Source of the DNA: Martinezella dioscoreae
GTDB taxonomy: Bacteria > Pseudomonadota > Alphaproteobacteria > Rhizobiales > Rhizobiaceae
DNA length: 64,000 nucleotides
Direction of reading: 5' to 3'
Assembly: GCF_009176305.1 (NCBI RefSeq)
Contig: NZ_BLAJ01000005.1
Coordinates: 62,001 to 126,000 of the forward strand
The translations under genes were made by a program, and so were the position numbers. The notes under the pieces were generated by a model. The model worked only from the letters and a program-made list of their open reading frames with translations. It was not told the DNA's origin and made no database searches. This document shows, one piece after another, positions 51,259 through 60,291 of the stretch; the first letter of the stretch is position 1, and the number at the start of each line of letters is the position of its first letter.

Positions 51259-52074
51259 TCAGGCCTTGCCGCGATTGGGCGACGATAGTGCGCGATCGCT
51301 ATCGGCAGCGATGAAATCGAGAATCTCCATCGCTTCCTTGCAGTCCGCATATTCATCACGGATGGAGGCTGCATTATCGCGAACCGAACCTTCGGCCTCA
51401 AAGATGCTCTTGTAAGCCCGTCGAACCCGATGAATGACAGCGCGATCTATGCCCGCGCGCGTCATGCCGACGACATTCAGCCCGGAGAGCACGCCCGGAT
51501 TTCCGTTCAGCATGCCATAGGGAATGACATCATAGCTCGCAGCCGTAAGACCACCAATGAAGGCCTGGCGGCCGATACGGGTGAACTGGTGCACCGCGCA
51601 GCCGCCGCCAAGAATGGCGCGATCTTCGATGGTGACATGTCCGGCCAACATGACGTTATTCGACATGATGACATTGTTTCCGACGCGGCAGTCGTGAGCG
51701 ACATGCGAGTTGGCAAGGAACAGGTTGTTGTTGCCGACAATCGTCCTGCCGCCGTAATCGGCCGTACCGGTATTGATCGTCACGCCTTCGCGGATCGTGC
51801 AGTTCTCGCCGACATCAAGCGTCGTTTCCTCGCCGTGATGATGGACGCTCTGCGGATCGCCACCGACAACAGCCATCGGAAAGATCTTCGTTCCCTTGCC
51901 GATTGTCGTACGACCGGTCACAACGGCATTATTGAGCAACTGAATATCGTCATGCAACACAACCTTGGGACCGACATAGCAGAACGGGCCGACAACAACA
52001 TTCTCGCCGATGACCGCGCCGTCTTCGACAACCGCCAGCTTATGGATGCGGGCGCTCTTTGCGATGCTGCTCAT
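51259..52074 (-). CDS. lpxA: UDP-N-acetylglucosamine acyltransferase
   Basis: This 271-residue left-handed beta-helix enzyme carries out the first step of lipid A synthesis. Hexapeptide repeats run from residue 10 to about 185 (GENVVVGPFCYVGPKVVLHD and following). The catalytic His is in SHVAHDCRVGNNVIMSNN. AGGA lies six bases before the ATG, which overlaps the fabZ stop by four bases. Confidence 0.97.
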   Translation of the reverse strand: MSSIAKSARIHKLAVVEDGAVIGENVVVGPFCYVGPKVVLHDDIQLLNNAVVTGRTTIGKGTKIFPMAVVGGDPQSVHHHGEETTLDVGENCTIREGVTINTGTADYGGRTIVGNNNLFLANSHVAHDCRVGNNVIMSNNVMLAGHVTIEDRAILGGGCAVHQFTRIGRQAFIGGLTAASYDVIPYGMLNGNPGVLSGLNVVGMTRAGIDRAVIHRVRRAYKSIFEAEGSVRDNAASIRDEYADCKEAMEILDFIAADSDRALSSPNRGKA

Positions 52075-52544
52075 GCCTGTTCCTGATCCTTCCGTACGAT
52101 CATCGCACCGATATCGGCCTCGGCGACCAGCGAACCGTCAACCTTGGCATCGCAATGGAACTTCCAGATGGTCCCACGCTGCTTCTGCTTGACGACGTGG
52201 AATTCGACACGGTCGCCCGGAACGACCGGCCTGCGGAAGCGGGCGTTGTCGATCGTCATGAAGTAAACGAGGTTACCGCCGATGCCGTCCTTGCGGGCGC
52301 AGATCGCACCGGCCGTTTGCGCCATTCCCTCGATGAGCAACACGCCCGGCATGATCGGCGATTCCGGGAAATGTCCGGTAAATTGCGGCTCGTTCGCCGT
52401 CACGTTCTTGATGCCGATCGCGGAATTATCGCTATCGATCTCGATGATCTTGTCGACCATCAAGAAGGGGTAGCGATGCGGCAAAAGCTTCATAATTTCA
52501 ATGATGTCAGCCGACGACAGCGACGTCTTGGCTTCCTCAGTCAT
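52071..52544 (-). CDS. fabZ: 3-hydroxyacyl-ACP dehydratase
   Basis: This 157-residue hot-dog-fold enzyme dehydrates 3-hydroxyacyl-ACPs in fatty acid synthesis. Catalytic H23 lies in LLPHRYPFLMVD and catalytic Glu (about residue 72) in PGVLLIEGMAQTAGA. ATG 52544 gives the family start; a GTG three codons upstream is also open. It overlaps lpxD by eight bases. Because LpxA and LpxD draw on 3-hydroxyacyl-ACP, FabZ competes for their substrate, which explains the shared operon. Confidence 0.96.
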   Translation of the reverse strand: MTEEAKTSLSSADIIEIMKLLPHRYPFLMVDKIIEIDSDNSAIGIKNVTANEPQFTGHFPESPIMPGVLLIEGMAQTAGAICARKDGIGGNLVYFMTIDNARFRRPVVPGDRVEFHVVKQKQRGTIWKFHCDAKVDGSLVAEADIGAMIVRKDQEQA

Positions 52545-53604
52545 GCTCCGCACTCCCGTCTTTCTTGTCTCTGGCTCCTGACCGCTTCGCGATCTCCGCC
52601 GATTCCCTTAGAAAATCCCATAGCGGCCGCGCAGGAAGACCCGCATAGCGCTCGCCCGCCGGGATGCTGTTCATCACGCCGCTCTTGGCACCGATCTGCA
52701 CGCCGTCGCCAATGTGGATATGCCCGTTGAGGCCCGCCTGCCCGCCGATCTGCACGCCATCGCCGATCACCGTGCTGCCGGCAATGCCGACCTGGCTGAC
52801 GATAGCACAGTGGCGACCGATGCGGACGTTATGTCCGATCTGGACCTGATTGTCGATCTTCGTACCTTCGCCGATCACGGTATCATCCATGGTGCCGCGA
52901 TCGATCGTTGTATTGGCGCCAATCTCGACATTGTCCTGGATGATGACGCGGCCGATCTGCACGATCTTGACCATGCCGCGCGGTCCCGGCGCATAGCCAA
53001 AACCGTCCTGGCCGATGCGCGTGCCATTGTGGATGATGACGCCATTGCCGATATAGGCACAGAGCACGCTCGCTCCGCCGCCGATACTGCAATTGCGCCC
53101 GATCTTGACACCCGGCCCGATGAGGGCGTTAGGCCCGATATAGGTCCCCTCGCCGATCTCCGCACCAGGGCCGACGATCGCACCGGGCTCGATGCCGATA
53201 TTGGCCTCCAGCTTAGCGGTCGCATCGATGGTCGCAGCGGGGGAAATCACGAGCGGATTCGCCGTGAACGTAACCGGCCGCATGGCTTGAGGATGCAGCA
53301 GCGCACCGGCAATGGCGAAATCCGTATGCGGCTTCTTCGACAGAAGGACCGGGATGTGATCGGGAACGAAAGACTTCAGTGCCGGAAGGCAAATGATGGC
53401 TGAAGCCTTGCAAGTCTCCAGCTCGGCGCGATTCTTTCGGGAAAGGATATAACAAACGTCACCCTCGCCTGCCCGATAGACGGGAGCGATAGATCTGATG
53501 ACGACCTCGGAAGAGGCCGTATCAGCCAGTTCCGCCCCAAGATGCTCAGCCAGTTGTTTCAAGCTGACGCCACCATGGGGCGGGAAAAAACCAGTATGTT
53601 CCAT
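52537..53604 (-). CDS. lpxD: UDP-3-O-(3-hydroxymyristoyl)glucosamine N-acyltransferase
   Basis: This 355-residue acyltransferase adds the second 3-hydroxyacyl chain in lipid A synthesis. It has an N-terminal uridine-binding domain (to about residue 100), then hexapeptide repeats (GAEIGEGTYIGPNALIGPGV and onward) with the catalytic His in KIDNQVQIGHNVRIGRHCAI. A short C-terminal helix ends the protein. ATG 53604 has GGAG nine bases upstream; an earlier in-frame start lacks this. It lies 51 bases after bamA. Confidence 0.96.
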   Translation of the reverse strand: MEHTGFFPPHGGVSLKQLAEHLGAELADTASSEVVIRSIAPVYRAGEGDVCYILSRKNRAELETCKASAIICLPALKSFVPDHIPVLLSKKPHTDFAIAGALLHPQAMRPVTFTANPLVISPAATIDATAKLEANIGIEPGAIVGPGAEIGEGTYIGPNALIGPGVKIGRNCSIGGGASVLCAYIGNGVIIHNGTRIGQDGFGYAPGPRGMVKIVQIGRVIIQDNVEIGANTTIDRGTMDDTVIGEGTKIDNQVQIGHNVRIGRHCAIVSQVGIAGSTVIGDGVQIGGQAGLNGHIHIGDGVQIGAKSGVMNSIPAGERYAGLPARPLWDFLRESAEIAKRSGARDKKDGSAEHD

Positions 53605-53655
53605 AAGCACCAGCTCCAGAACGGTGTTCAAGCCCGCAGTTCTGGACTGCCGATA

Positions 53656-55989
53656 TCAGAACTGGTTGGCGATGCCAAACCGGAAATTCTCGGTCTTGTC
53701 GTAATCTTCCTTCAAGACCGGCACGGCGTAGTCAACACGGATGACACCGAACGGCGACGACCAGATCAGACCGGCACCGAGCGATGCACGGATCGAGCTG
53801 TCGTTATGAAGCGTATCGCCAAAGAGATTCGCCTTGTTGCCGTAGAGCGTGCCTGCATCAGCGAAGGCTGCGATACGCAGGCCGATATCCTGGGGAACGC
53901 CCGGCATCGGCATGCTCGCTTCAGCCGAAGCGGTGAAGTAGGTCGTACCACCGAGCGGATCGCCATGCGACGAACGCGGACCGATACCAGCATTCTCGAA
54001 GCCGCGGATTTCACGGCCGCCGAGCGTAAACTGATCGAAGACGTTCAGCTTGCCATTCGTCGGCATCACGTAGCCGGCACCCACCGTCAGCGAGCCGATG
54101 ATATCGGCTTCGTCGCTGATCATCTGGTAGTAACGAGCCTTACCGCTCAACTTGTAGAAGTCAGAATCGCCGCCGAGGCCCGCAAATTCATGCGTGAACT
54201 TGGCGATGATGCCTTCACGCGGAAGGTTCTGATCATCAAGTGTGTTGTAGGTGAAGGTCTGCGAAACCGTCGACTGTACCCACGGACCGTTCTCAACAAG
54301 GTTGAGATACGGAGCCGAAAGGTTGTTCTGCCAATCGTTCGTGCCGTCGTAAGTCAAGCGCTTGTAGTTGTAGCGCAGTGTCGTTGCCAGGTTCTCGGTA
54401 ATCGGCGCGGTGACGCGCAGCGAGAAGCCTTCTTCCGAATAGTCGTAGTAATCGTCGCTCGACGTCTGGTTCTTGAAGATATCGAAACCGGCAGCCAGAC
54501 GATAACCGAGGAAATAAGGCTCAGTGAACGAGATGTTGTAGGTACGATTACCTTCCGTACCGGCACCTGCGGCGAGGCGGATATACTGACCGCGACCGAG
54601 GAAGTTCTTTTCTTCAACTGAAGCTTCCAGAAGCAAGCCGCCATTGTTGCCAACGGCGTAACCGGCGCCGATACCGAAGGAGCCCGTCGGCTGGTCTTCG
54701 ACGTTGACGATGACGACGACGCGGTCCGGAGCACTGCCCTGAGCCGTCGAGATATCGACCTTGGTGAAATAGCCGAGCGCGTCGAGGCGACGCTTCGCAC
54801 GCGTGATCATTTCCTGGTTGAAGGCATCGCCTTCGTTCAGGTCGAACTCGCGGCGGATGACGTAGTCACGCGTGCGGGTGTTGCCACGGATTTCGATACG
54901 CTCGACATAGGCGCGCTCGCCCTGGTCGACCAGATATTCGATGCCGATGGTGTGGCCGGACAGATCGCGGTTACCGCGCGGCGTGATGCGGGCGAACGGA
55001 TAGCCGGCAGCCGCGACGCGCTTGGAAATGTTCTCGATCGAAGTCTGGATATCCTTGGCGCTGTAGACATCGCCCTTGTGGGTGATGACAAGGCCTTTCA
55101 GCTCGTCGGCATTGATACCTTCGACGGTCGAGATGACGTTGATATCGCCGTAAGTATAACGCGGACCTTCGTCGACGTTGAAATTCAGCGTGTATTCGTT
55201 GCTCTGCTCGTTCAGCGTCGCATCGGCACTGACGACACGGAAGTCGGCATAACCGTGATTGTAGTAGAACTGACGCAGCTGATCCTGGTCGGCCTGCAGA
55301 CGTTCGGGGCTGTAGACGTCCTTGCGCGTCAGGAACGACAGGAAGTTGCTCTTTTTCGTGCCGATGACCGAAGCAAGGCGACCGCTGCCATAGGCCTGGT
55401 TGCCCGAGAAATTGATTTTGTCGATCTTGGTACGCTCGCCCTCGTTGATGACGAAAGCCACGTTCAGACGACCTGGCGCGACCTCGGCGGTCTGCGTCGT
55501 CACCTGCACATCGTTACGACCGATGGATGCATAGGCATCCTTGATGGTCTTGACGTCAGCCTGAACGGTCGCCTCGTTATACGGGCCGGCAGCGTGCGTC
55601 TGGACGATACCCTGAAGCTTGTCGTCCTTGATCTTTCGGTTGCCGTTGAAGACTACGGCGTTGATGAGCTTGTTTTCGCTGACCGATACAACCAGCGTGC
55701 TACCCGAAACGGTAATGTGGACATCAGAGAAATATCCGGTGGCATAGAGCTGCTTCACCGAAGCATCAATGTCACTGGCGGAGAAGCTCTTGCCGGGCTT
55801 GATCGTGATATTATCGCGAACGGCTGTCTCGCCGACGCGTCCAGCACCGCGAACGTCAACCCGCTGAATAACAGCTGCTTCAGCGACAGAAGCAGAGGCA
55901 AGGGTGATCACACCAGCGCCCGACGCAACAACACCTGCAGACAGCGCTACCGCCGACACTGCGTTCAAAAATTTTGAACCAGCCTTCAT
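53656..55989 (-). CDS. bamA: Outer membrane protein assembly factor BamA
   Basis: This 777-residue outer-membrane insertase has a signal peptide (cleavage near residue 39, after ASVAEAA), five POTRA domains (from VIQRVDVRGAGRVGETAVRD to about residue 420) and a C-terminal 16-strand barrel. The barrel contains the family's fourth-loop VRGF-type element as EIRGFENAGIG, and the chain ends with a terminal Phe (RFGIANQF). It is essential for inserting other outer-membrane proteins, and it follows the rseP envelope-stress protease in the operon. Confidence 0.97.
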   Translation of the reverse strand: MKAGSKFLNAVSAVALSAGVVASGAGVITLASASVAEAAVIQRVDVRGAGRVGETAVRDNITIKPGKSFSASDIDASVKQLYATGYFSDVHITVSGSTLVVSVSENKLINAVVFNGNRKIKDDKLQGIVQTHAAGPYNEATVQADVKTIKDAYASIGRNDVQVTTQTAEVAPGRLNVAFVINEGERTKIDKINFSGNQAYGSGRLASVIGTKKSNFLSFLTRKDVYSPERLQADQDQLRQFYYNHGYADFRVVSADATLNEQSNEYTLNFNVDEGPRYTYGDINVISTVEGINADELKGLVITHKGDVYSAKDIQTSIENISKRVAAAGYPFARITPRGNRDLSGHTIGIEYLVDQGERAYVERIEIRGNTRTRDYVIRREFDLNEGDAFNQEMITRAKRRLDALGYFTKVDISTAQGSAPDRVVVIVNVEDQPTGSFGIGAGYAVGNNGGLLLEASVEEKNFLGRGQYIRLAAGAGTEGNRTYNISFTEPYFLGYRLAAGFDIFKNQTSSDDYYDYSEEGFSLRVTAPITENLATTLRYNYKRLTYDGTNDWQNNLSAPYLNLVENGPWVQSTVSQTFTYNTLDDQNLPREGIIAKFTHEFAGLGGDSDFYKLSGKARYYQMISDEADIIGSLTVGAGYVMPTNGKLNVFDQFTLGGREIRGFENAGIGPRSSHGDPLGGTTYFTASAEASMPMPGVPQDIGLRIAAFADAGTLYGNKANLFGDTLHNDSSIRASLGAGLIWSSPFGVIRVDYAVPVLKEDYDKTENFRFGIANQF

Positions 55990-56186
55990 TTCACTTCTTA
56001 CCTTTTTTCAATCGTCCCCAGCCCCGAGCGAACCCGATTCCGGCCACGTGTGTCGTTTTACCCGCTTTTGACATACAAGCAAGGGAGCACGTTAATTTCT
56101 GTTTACTTCATTTCAAAGCGTGGCTCATTCGCCACTACGGCTTTGAAACATCGTAAATAAATCGTAATTTTCCTCTCGTCGCCCCA

Positions 56187-57860
56187 CTAGCCTATTCTGG
56201 AACTAATATCGTTCCAGGTTGCAAACACCATGAGTGATAGCACCATCGCAAATCCAATCCGGAAAGCGATATCCTGCGCTCGTGCACCCAGAGGTTTTCC
56301 CCTTACGGCTTCAATCGCATAGAACATCAGATGGCCGCCATCAAGTACCGGGACGGGCATCAAATTTAATAACCCTATTGAAACAGAAAGTATGGCGGCG
56401 AATTGGAGCACCGCGGCAAAACCCAGAGTTGCCATTTGCCCGGAGAGTTGTGCAACCCGGATCGGCCCGCCGAGCTGATCGGCCTTCATATATCCGCCGA
56501 TGACGTTGCCGAGATATTCGAAAGTGCCGGAAACGATACTGCCAGTCTGCTTCACACCTTCGGTAAGCGCCTGCAGCGGCCCATAAGCCTCGTAACGCAG
56601 CCTGATCGGCTTCTGACCATCGCTGATGCCGATCGTGGCAATCTCCGTCCGTGCGCCGAAGACATCGGTCTCCTCCGACTTTCTCGGCGTCACCGATACG
56701 TCACGGGTCTGGCCATTACGCTCGATCGACAGTGCCATGGGCTTGTCGGCATGGGCAGCCGCATAACGCTGCACTTCGCCGATAGAGCCGATCTCCCGTC
56801 CATCCACAGAAAGAATGCGGTCACCAAGTTCCAAGCCCGCCGTCTGAGCCGGACTGTCAGCCCCAATCGACGCGATCAACGGATCGATCGGGGCGATGCC
56901 GATGCTGCCGACATCCTTCTTGTTTCCGGATGCGTCCGTATCCGTCAATGTTGCGGTCACGATCGGCAAATCGCGGATCACGCCATCGCGCTGGATAGTC
57001 AGCACGATGCTCTTGCCGGGGCGCTCGGCGATATGACGGCCGATATCGTAATAAGTAGCGGCATTATTGCCATCGACAGCAATCAGACGGTCTCCTGCCT
57101 GCACACCGGCCTTTGCCGCCGGTCCGGCCGGTTCCACCGCAGTCACCACCGGATCGACGAGCGCGATACCGATACGACCCATTTCCATCTTGTTGCCGAA
57201 CTGATCGGTGTCCTCGACCAGTTTCGGAACGATCCGGAAATCGCGATTCTGGCCGTCGCGGTCGACGGTCAGTACGATAGTGCGGCCCGGGCGCAGGCCG
57301 ACATAGCGCTGCACTTCATCGAAAGTCGTCACCTTGTTGCCATCGACGGCGATCAGGCGGTCGCCTGGCTCGATGCCAGCCTCCGCGGCAGCACCGTCGC
57401 GCGTCACCATGGCCACGACCGGATCGGCAACCGTGCGGCCGTAAACGCTGAAAAGGACTGCGAAGATTACAATGGCGAGCAGGAAATTGGCGATCGGTCC
57501 GGCCGCAACGGTTGCAGCCCGCTTCCAGAGCCTGGCTCCGGCGAAGGATTGGGCGCGCTCCTCCTCCGTCATCGCCGAGAGCTGATCCACATCGGTCTTG
57601 CTGGAGGCGTCCTCGTCGCCGAAGAATCGCACATAACCGCCGAGCGGAATGAGGGAGAGCTTCCAGCGCGTACCGTGTGTATCGGTAAATCCGGCAATCT
57701 CCGGCCCGAAGCCGATCGAAAAAGCCATGATGCGAATGCCCGACCAACGACCGACCAGATAGTGGCCCATCTCGTGCACAAAAACGAGCAACGACAGCAC
57801 AAAGACAAATGTGATGACGTTGTTCGTCAAGAAACCGATGAAGCCAGCCGCGCTACCCAT
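56187..57860 (-). CDS. rseP: Site-2 zinc metalloprotease RseP with three tandem PDZ domains
   Basis: This 557-residue inner-membrane protease cuts anti-sigma factors and other membrane proteins within the bilayer. The zinc motif HEMGH is at residues 29-33 and the third ligand motif NLMPVPVLDGGH at 499-510. Between the first and last membrane helices lie three PDZ units (residues 148-237, 238-327, 328-416), each with A-G-x4-GDR-x2-x-VDG starting at residues 161, 251 and 341, an exact 90-residue spacing. Family members I know of in rhizobia have a single PDZ and about 377 residues; 557 minus two units is 377. Confidence 0.94.
   Translation of the reverse strand: MGSAAGFIGFLTNNVITFVFVLSLLVFVHEMGHYLVGRWSGIRIMAFSIGFGPEIAGFTDTHGTRWKLSLIPLGGYVRFFGDEDASSKTDVDQLSAMTEEERAQSFAGARLWKRAATVAAGPIANFLLAIVIFAVLFSVYGRTVADPVVAMVTRDGAAAEAGIEPGDRLIAVDGNKVTTFDEVQRYVGLRPGRTIVLTVDRDGQNRDFRIVPKLVEDTDQFGNKMEMGRIGIALVDPVVTAVEPAGPAAKAGVQAGDRLIAVDGNNAATYYDIGRHIAERPGKSIVLTIQRDGVIRDLPIVTATLTDTDASGNKKDVGSIGIAPIDPLIASIGADSPAQTAGLELGDRILSVDGREIGSIGEVQRYAAAHADKPMALSIERNGQTRDVSVTPRKSEETDVFGARTEIATIGISDGQKPIRLRYEAYGPLQALTEGVKQTGSIVSGTFEYLGNVIGGYMKADQLGGPIRVAQLSGQMATLGFAAVLQFAAILSVSIGLLNLMPVPVLDGGHLMFYAIEAVRGKPLGARAQDIAFRIGFAMVLSLMVFATWNDISSRIG
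56613..57419 (-). repeat. rseP: Three tandem 270-bp units encoding PDZ domains in rseP
   Basis: Units lie at 57419-57150, 57149-56880 and 56879-56613 (the last one codon shorter). Units 1 and 2 are identical at about half of their residues by hand alignment; unit 3 is more divergent. The boundaries are marked by repeated D-x-x-G ... IGIA/IGIS ... DP segments at a 90-residue period. Confidence 0.85.
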
Positions 57861-57880
57861 GCAACGATCCTGTTCGTGTT

Positions 57881-57980
57881 AGAGCGGTTCAGCTTTCACG
57901 GAAGCTCCGAACCATTCCATCTTTCTGTTTTCTCGCAATTCCAGACGGAAAACCGCTGCGCACTTTTCCTGGAATTGCTC
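57881..57980 (+). repeat. RIME-like intergenic mosaic repeat, two hairpins (copy B)
   Basis: Hairpin 1 pairs GGTTCAGCTT (57886-57895) with AAGCT-CC-GAACC (57902-57913). Hairpin 2 pairs GCAATTCCA (57935-57943) with TGGAATTGC (57970-57978), and inside it GGAAAA (57947-57952) with TTTTCC (57964-57969), with a three-base bulge. The element fills the gap between cdsA and rseP and starts six bases after the cdsA stop codon on the transcribed strand. Confidence 0.8.
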
Positions 57981-57985
57981 CAGTA

Positions 57986-58819
57986 TCAGACCCCGAGCAG
58001 AACGCCGCCCAATGAAAAGGTCTCGCCGCTCATTGTCAGCGTTATTACGATAGCCAACAAAAACGCTGCAAAACAAGCAAAAATTAGTCCATCGACCCGA
58101 TCCATGACGCCGCCATGTCCGGGAATCAGATGGCTCGAGTCTTTCACACCAAACTTGCGCTTGACGAACGATTCGAACAGGTCACCGATCTGACTGCAGA
58201 CGGAAAGCACCAGGGCAAGAAGAGGAATCCACAGGTCTTCGGCTGAAAAGAAGCTCCACACGACCGCCGTTCCCGCGATGACGGCCGCGATAGCACCGCC
58301 GATGGCGCCCGACCAGGTCTTGCCCGGCGATATGCTCGGCGCAAGCTTCGGCCCCCCGATAGCGCGGCCGACGAAATAGGCAAAGATGTCCGTCGCCCAT
58401 ACCGTGGCAAAGACGAACAGCATCAGCACGAAGCCGCGAAAATCGTCATCACGGATCTCGGCAAGGGCAATTGCCGTCAATCCGGAATAGAATATGCCGC
58501 CCGGCAGCCACCAGCTCTTTCCACGTATGGCGACCATGATCGCGGTAACAGCAACGAAGGCGGCCAGAACCTCGATGGAGTAGACGGATTCGCTCAATGC
58601 CGTCGCACCGGCGATCAATACGAGCCCAAGCCAGCCGAGCGCGTTTCCCTGAGGATCGCGGCCATGCAGATCCGATATCGTCGACCATTCATAATAGACG
58701 AGCAGACCGATCACGGCGGCCAGCAGACGAAAGCCTGAGCCGCCATACCAGGTGGCAGCAAGAACGATGGCAGCGAGAATGATGCCGGAAATAATGCGCA
58801 GCCTGAGTTCGCGGCTCAT
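57986..58819 (-). CDS. cdsA: Phosphatidate cytidylyltransferase
   Basis: This 277-residue polytopic enzyme makes CDP-diacylglycerol, the precursor of all phospholipids, including the substrate of Pcs encoded elsewhere in this window. The C-terminal family signature is complete as SFVKRKFGVKDSSHLIPGHG then GVMDRVDG, preceded by SPGKTWSGAIGGAIAAV. Eight or so membrane segments are visible. The ATG at 58819 shares its A with the uppS stop (TGATG). A mosaic repeat lies directly after the stop codon. Confidence 0.95.
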   Translation of the reverse strand: MSRELRLRIISGIILAAIVLAATWYGGSGFRLLAAVIGLLVYYEWSTISDLHGRDPQGNALGWLGLVLIAGATALSESVYSIEVLAAFVAVTAIMVAIRGKSWWLPGGIFYSGLTAIALAEIRDDDFRGFVLMLFVFATVWATDIFAYFVGRAIGGPKLAPSISPGKTWSGAIGGAIAAVIAGTAVVWSFFSAEDLWIPLLALVLSVCSQIGDLFESFVKRKFGVKDSSHLIPGHGGVMDRVDGLIFACFAAFLLAIVITLTMSGETFSLGGVLLGV

Positions 58820-59565
58820 CAGGACCCCACGGCCGCCGCCTGCTTGGCGGAAAGGCCGCCGAAACGCCGGTCGCGCGCAGCATATTTCTCCAGCGCGGAG
58901 AAGAAGAGCTCGCGGCTGAAATCGGGCCAATAATCCGGCACGAACATGAATTCCGAATAAGCGGCCTGCCAGAGCAGGAAATTCGAAAGCCGCTCCTCGC
59001 CGCTCGTGCGGATGATGAGATCGGGATCAGGAATACCGGCGGTGTCCAGACGGGCATCGACCAGCTCCGGAGTGATATCCTGCGGGCGCAGCCGCCCGGC
59101 CTCGACATCCTTTGCAAGGCCGGCAAAGGCACGTGTGATTTCGTCGCGCGAGCCGTAATTGAAGGCGATGACCAGAGTCAGAGCCGTGTTGTTCCTGGTG
59201 GTCTCCTCCGCCTCGATCAGCAAGGGCAGGATATCACCGCGCAGGCCGCTGCGATCGCCGATGACGCGGATGCGCACATTCTGGCGATGAAGCTCGGCAA
59301 GGTCCCTCCGGATGAAGGCCTTGAGGAGGCCGAGGAGATCGCTCACCTCCGCCTCGGGCCGGCGCCAGTTCTCCGAGGAGAAGGCGAACAGCGTCAGATA
59401 TTTTATGCCGATATCGCCGGCAGCCCGCACCGTCTCCCGAACCGCCTCCACGCCCTTGCGGTGGCCCATGGTGCGCGGCAGACCGCGCGCATTGGCCCAG
59501 CGTCCGTTGCCATCCATGATGATGGCAACGTGTTCAGGTACGACAGAGAACGTAGGAGCTGACAT
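58819..59565 (-). CDS. uppS: Undecaprenyl diphosphate synthase (isoprenyl transferase)
   Basis: This 248-residue cis-prenyltransferase makes the C55 lipid carrier for peptidoglycan and polysaccharide assembly. The diphosphate-binding motif with catalytic Asp18 is AIIMDGNGRWANARGLPR, and the chain-end motif is DLIIRTSGEERLSNFLLWQA. ATG 59565 gives the normal start, although its ribosome-binding site is weak; an in-frame ATG at 59607 would add 14 residues. It precedes cdsA with a one-base overlap. Confidence 0.95.
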   Translation of the reverse strand: MSAPTFSVVPEHVAIIMDGNGRWANARGLPRTMGHRKGVEAVRETVRAAGDIGIKYLTLFAFSSENWRRPEAEVSDLLGLLKAFIRRDLAELHRQNVRIRVIGDRSGLRGDILPLLIEAEETTRNNTALTLVIAFNYGSRDEITRAFAGLAKDVEAGRLRPQDITPELVDARLDTAGIPDPDLIIRTSGEERLSNFLLWQAAYSEFMFVPDYWPDFSRELFFSALEKYAARDRRFGGLSAKQAAAVGS

Positions 59566-59674
59566 ATGGGTCCGGTTTCGTTCGGCGGAAAGATGCTCTG
59601 GCCTCATAATCTAGGGCGCAGCCACCGCTTTCAATATTGCGAAAATCGAAAGCGCGATACTCCCCAGCATGCGA

Positions 59675-60235
59675 TCAGACGTGCATGATTTCCTTTTCTT
59701 TGTCGGCTAGCAAGCGGTCGATTTCCGAAATCGTCTCATCCGTCATCTTCTGCACACGTTCAGAGAGAGAGCGGCTCTCGTCCTGACCGATTACGCCATC
59801 CTTTTCGGCCTTTTTGAGGCCATCCATGCCATCGCGGCGCACGTGGCGAATCGCCACCTTCGCCTTTTCGGCGTATTCATGCGCGACCTTCACCAGCGAA
59901 CGGCGACGCTCTTCGTTGAGTTCCGGCAGCGGGATGCGCAGGTTCTGGCCATCGACGATCGGATTGAGACCGAGATTGGATTCGCGGATGGCACGCTCGA
60001 CAGCGCTGACCATCGATTTGTCCCACACCGACACAGTCAGCATGCGCGGCTCCGGCACGGTGATATTGGCCACCTGGTTCAGCGGCATGCGCGAGCCGTA
60101 GGCTTCGATCGTCACAGGATCGAGGATGTTGGCGGATGCGCGCCCGGTGCGCAGTGATGCGATATCGCTCTTGAATGCCGCAATGGCGCCATCCATGCGG
60201 CGCTTCAGTTCCTTGAGATCGCTGGCTTCACTCAT
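59675..60235 (-). CDS. frr: Ribosome recycling factor
   Basis: This 186-residue tRNA-shaped protein splits the post-termination ribosome with EF-G. The family stretches DGAIAAFKSDIASLRTGRAS, NLGLNPIVDGQNLRIPLPEL and NEERRRSLVKVAHEYAEKAK are present and the length is standard. GGGGAG lies upstream of the ATG. It is part of the translation-related front of the superoperon (rpsB-tsf-pyrH-frr). Confidence 0.98.
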   Translation of the reverse strand: MSEASDLKELKRRMDGAIAAFKSDIASLRTGRASANILDPVTIEAYGSRMPLNQVANITVPEPRMLTVSVWDKSMVSAVERAIRESNLGLNPIVDGQNLRIPLPELNEERRRSLVKVAHEYAEKAKVAIRHVRRDGMDGLKKAEKDGVIGQDESRSLSERVQKMTDETISEIDRLLADKEKEIMHV

Positions 60236-60291
60236 GTCTATACTCCCCTGTAATGAGGCGACACCGGGGCTGACCCGGCGTCACAGGAATG

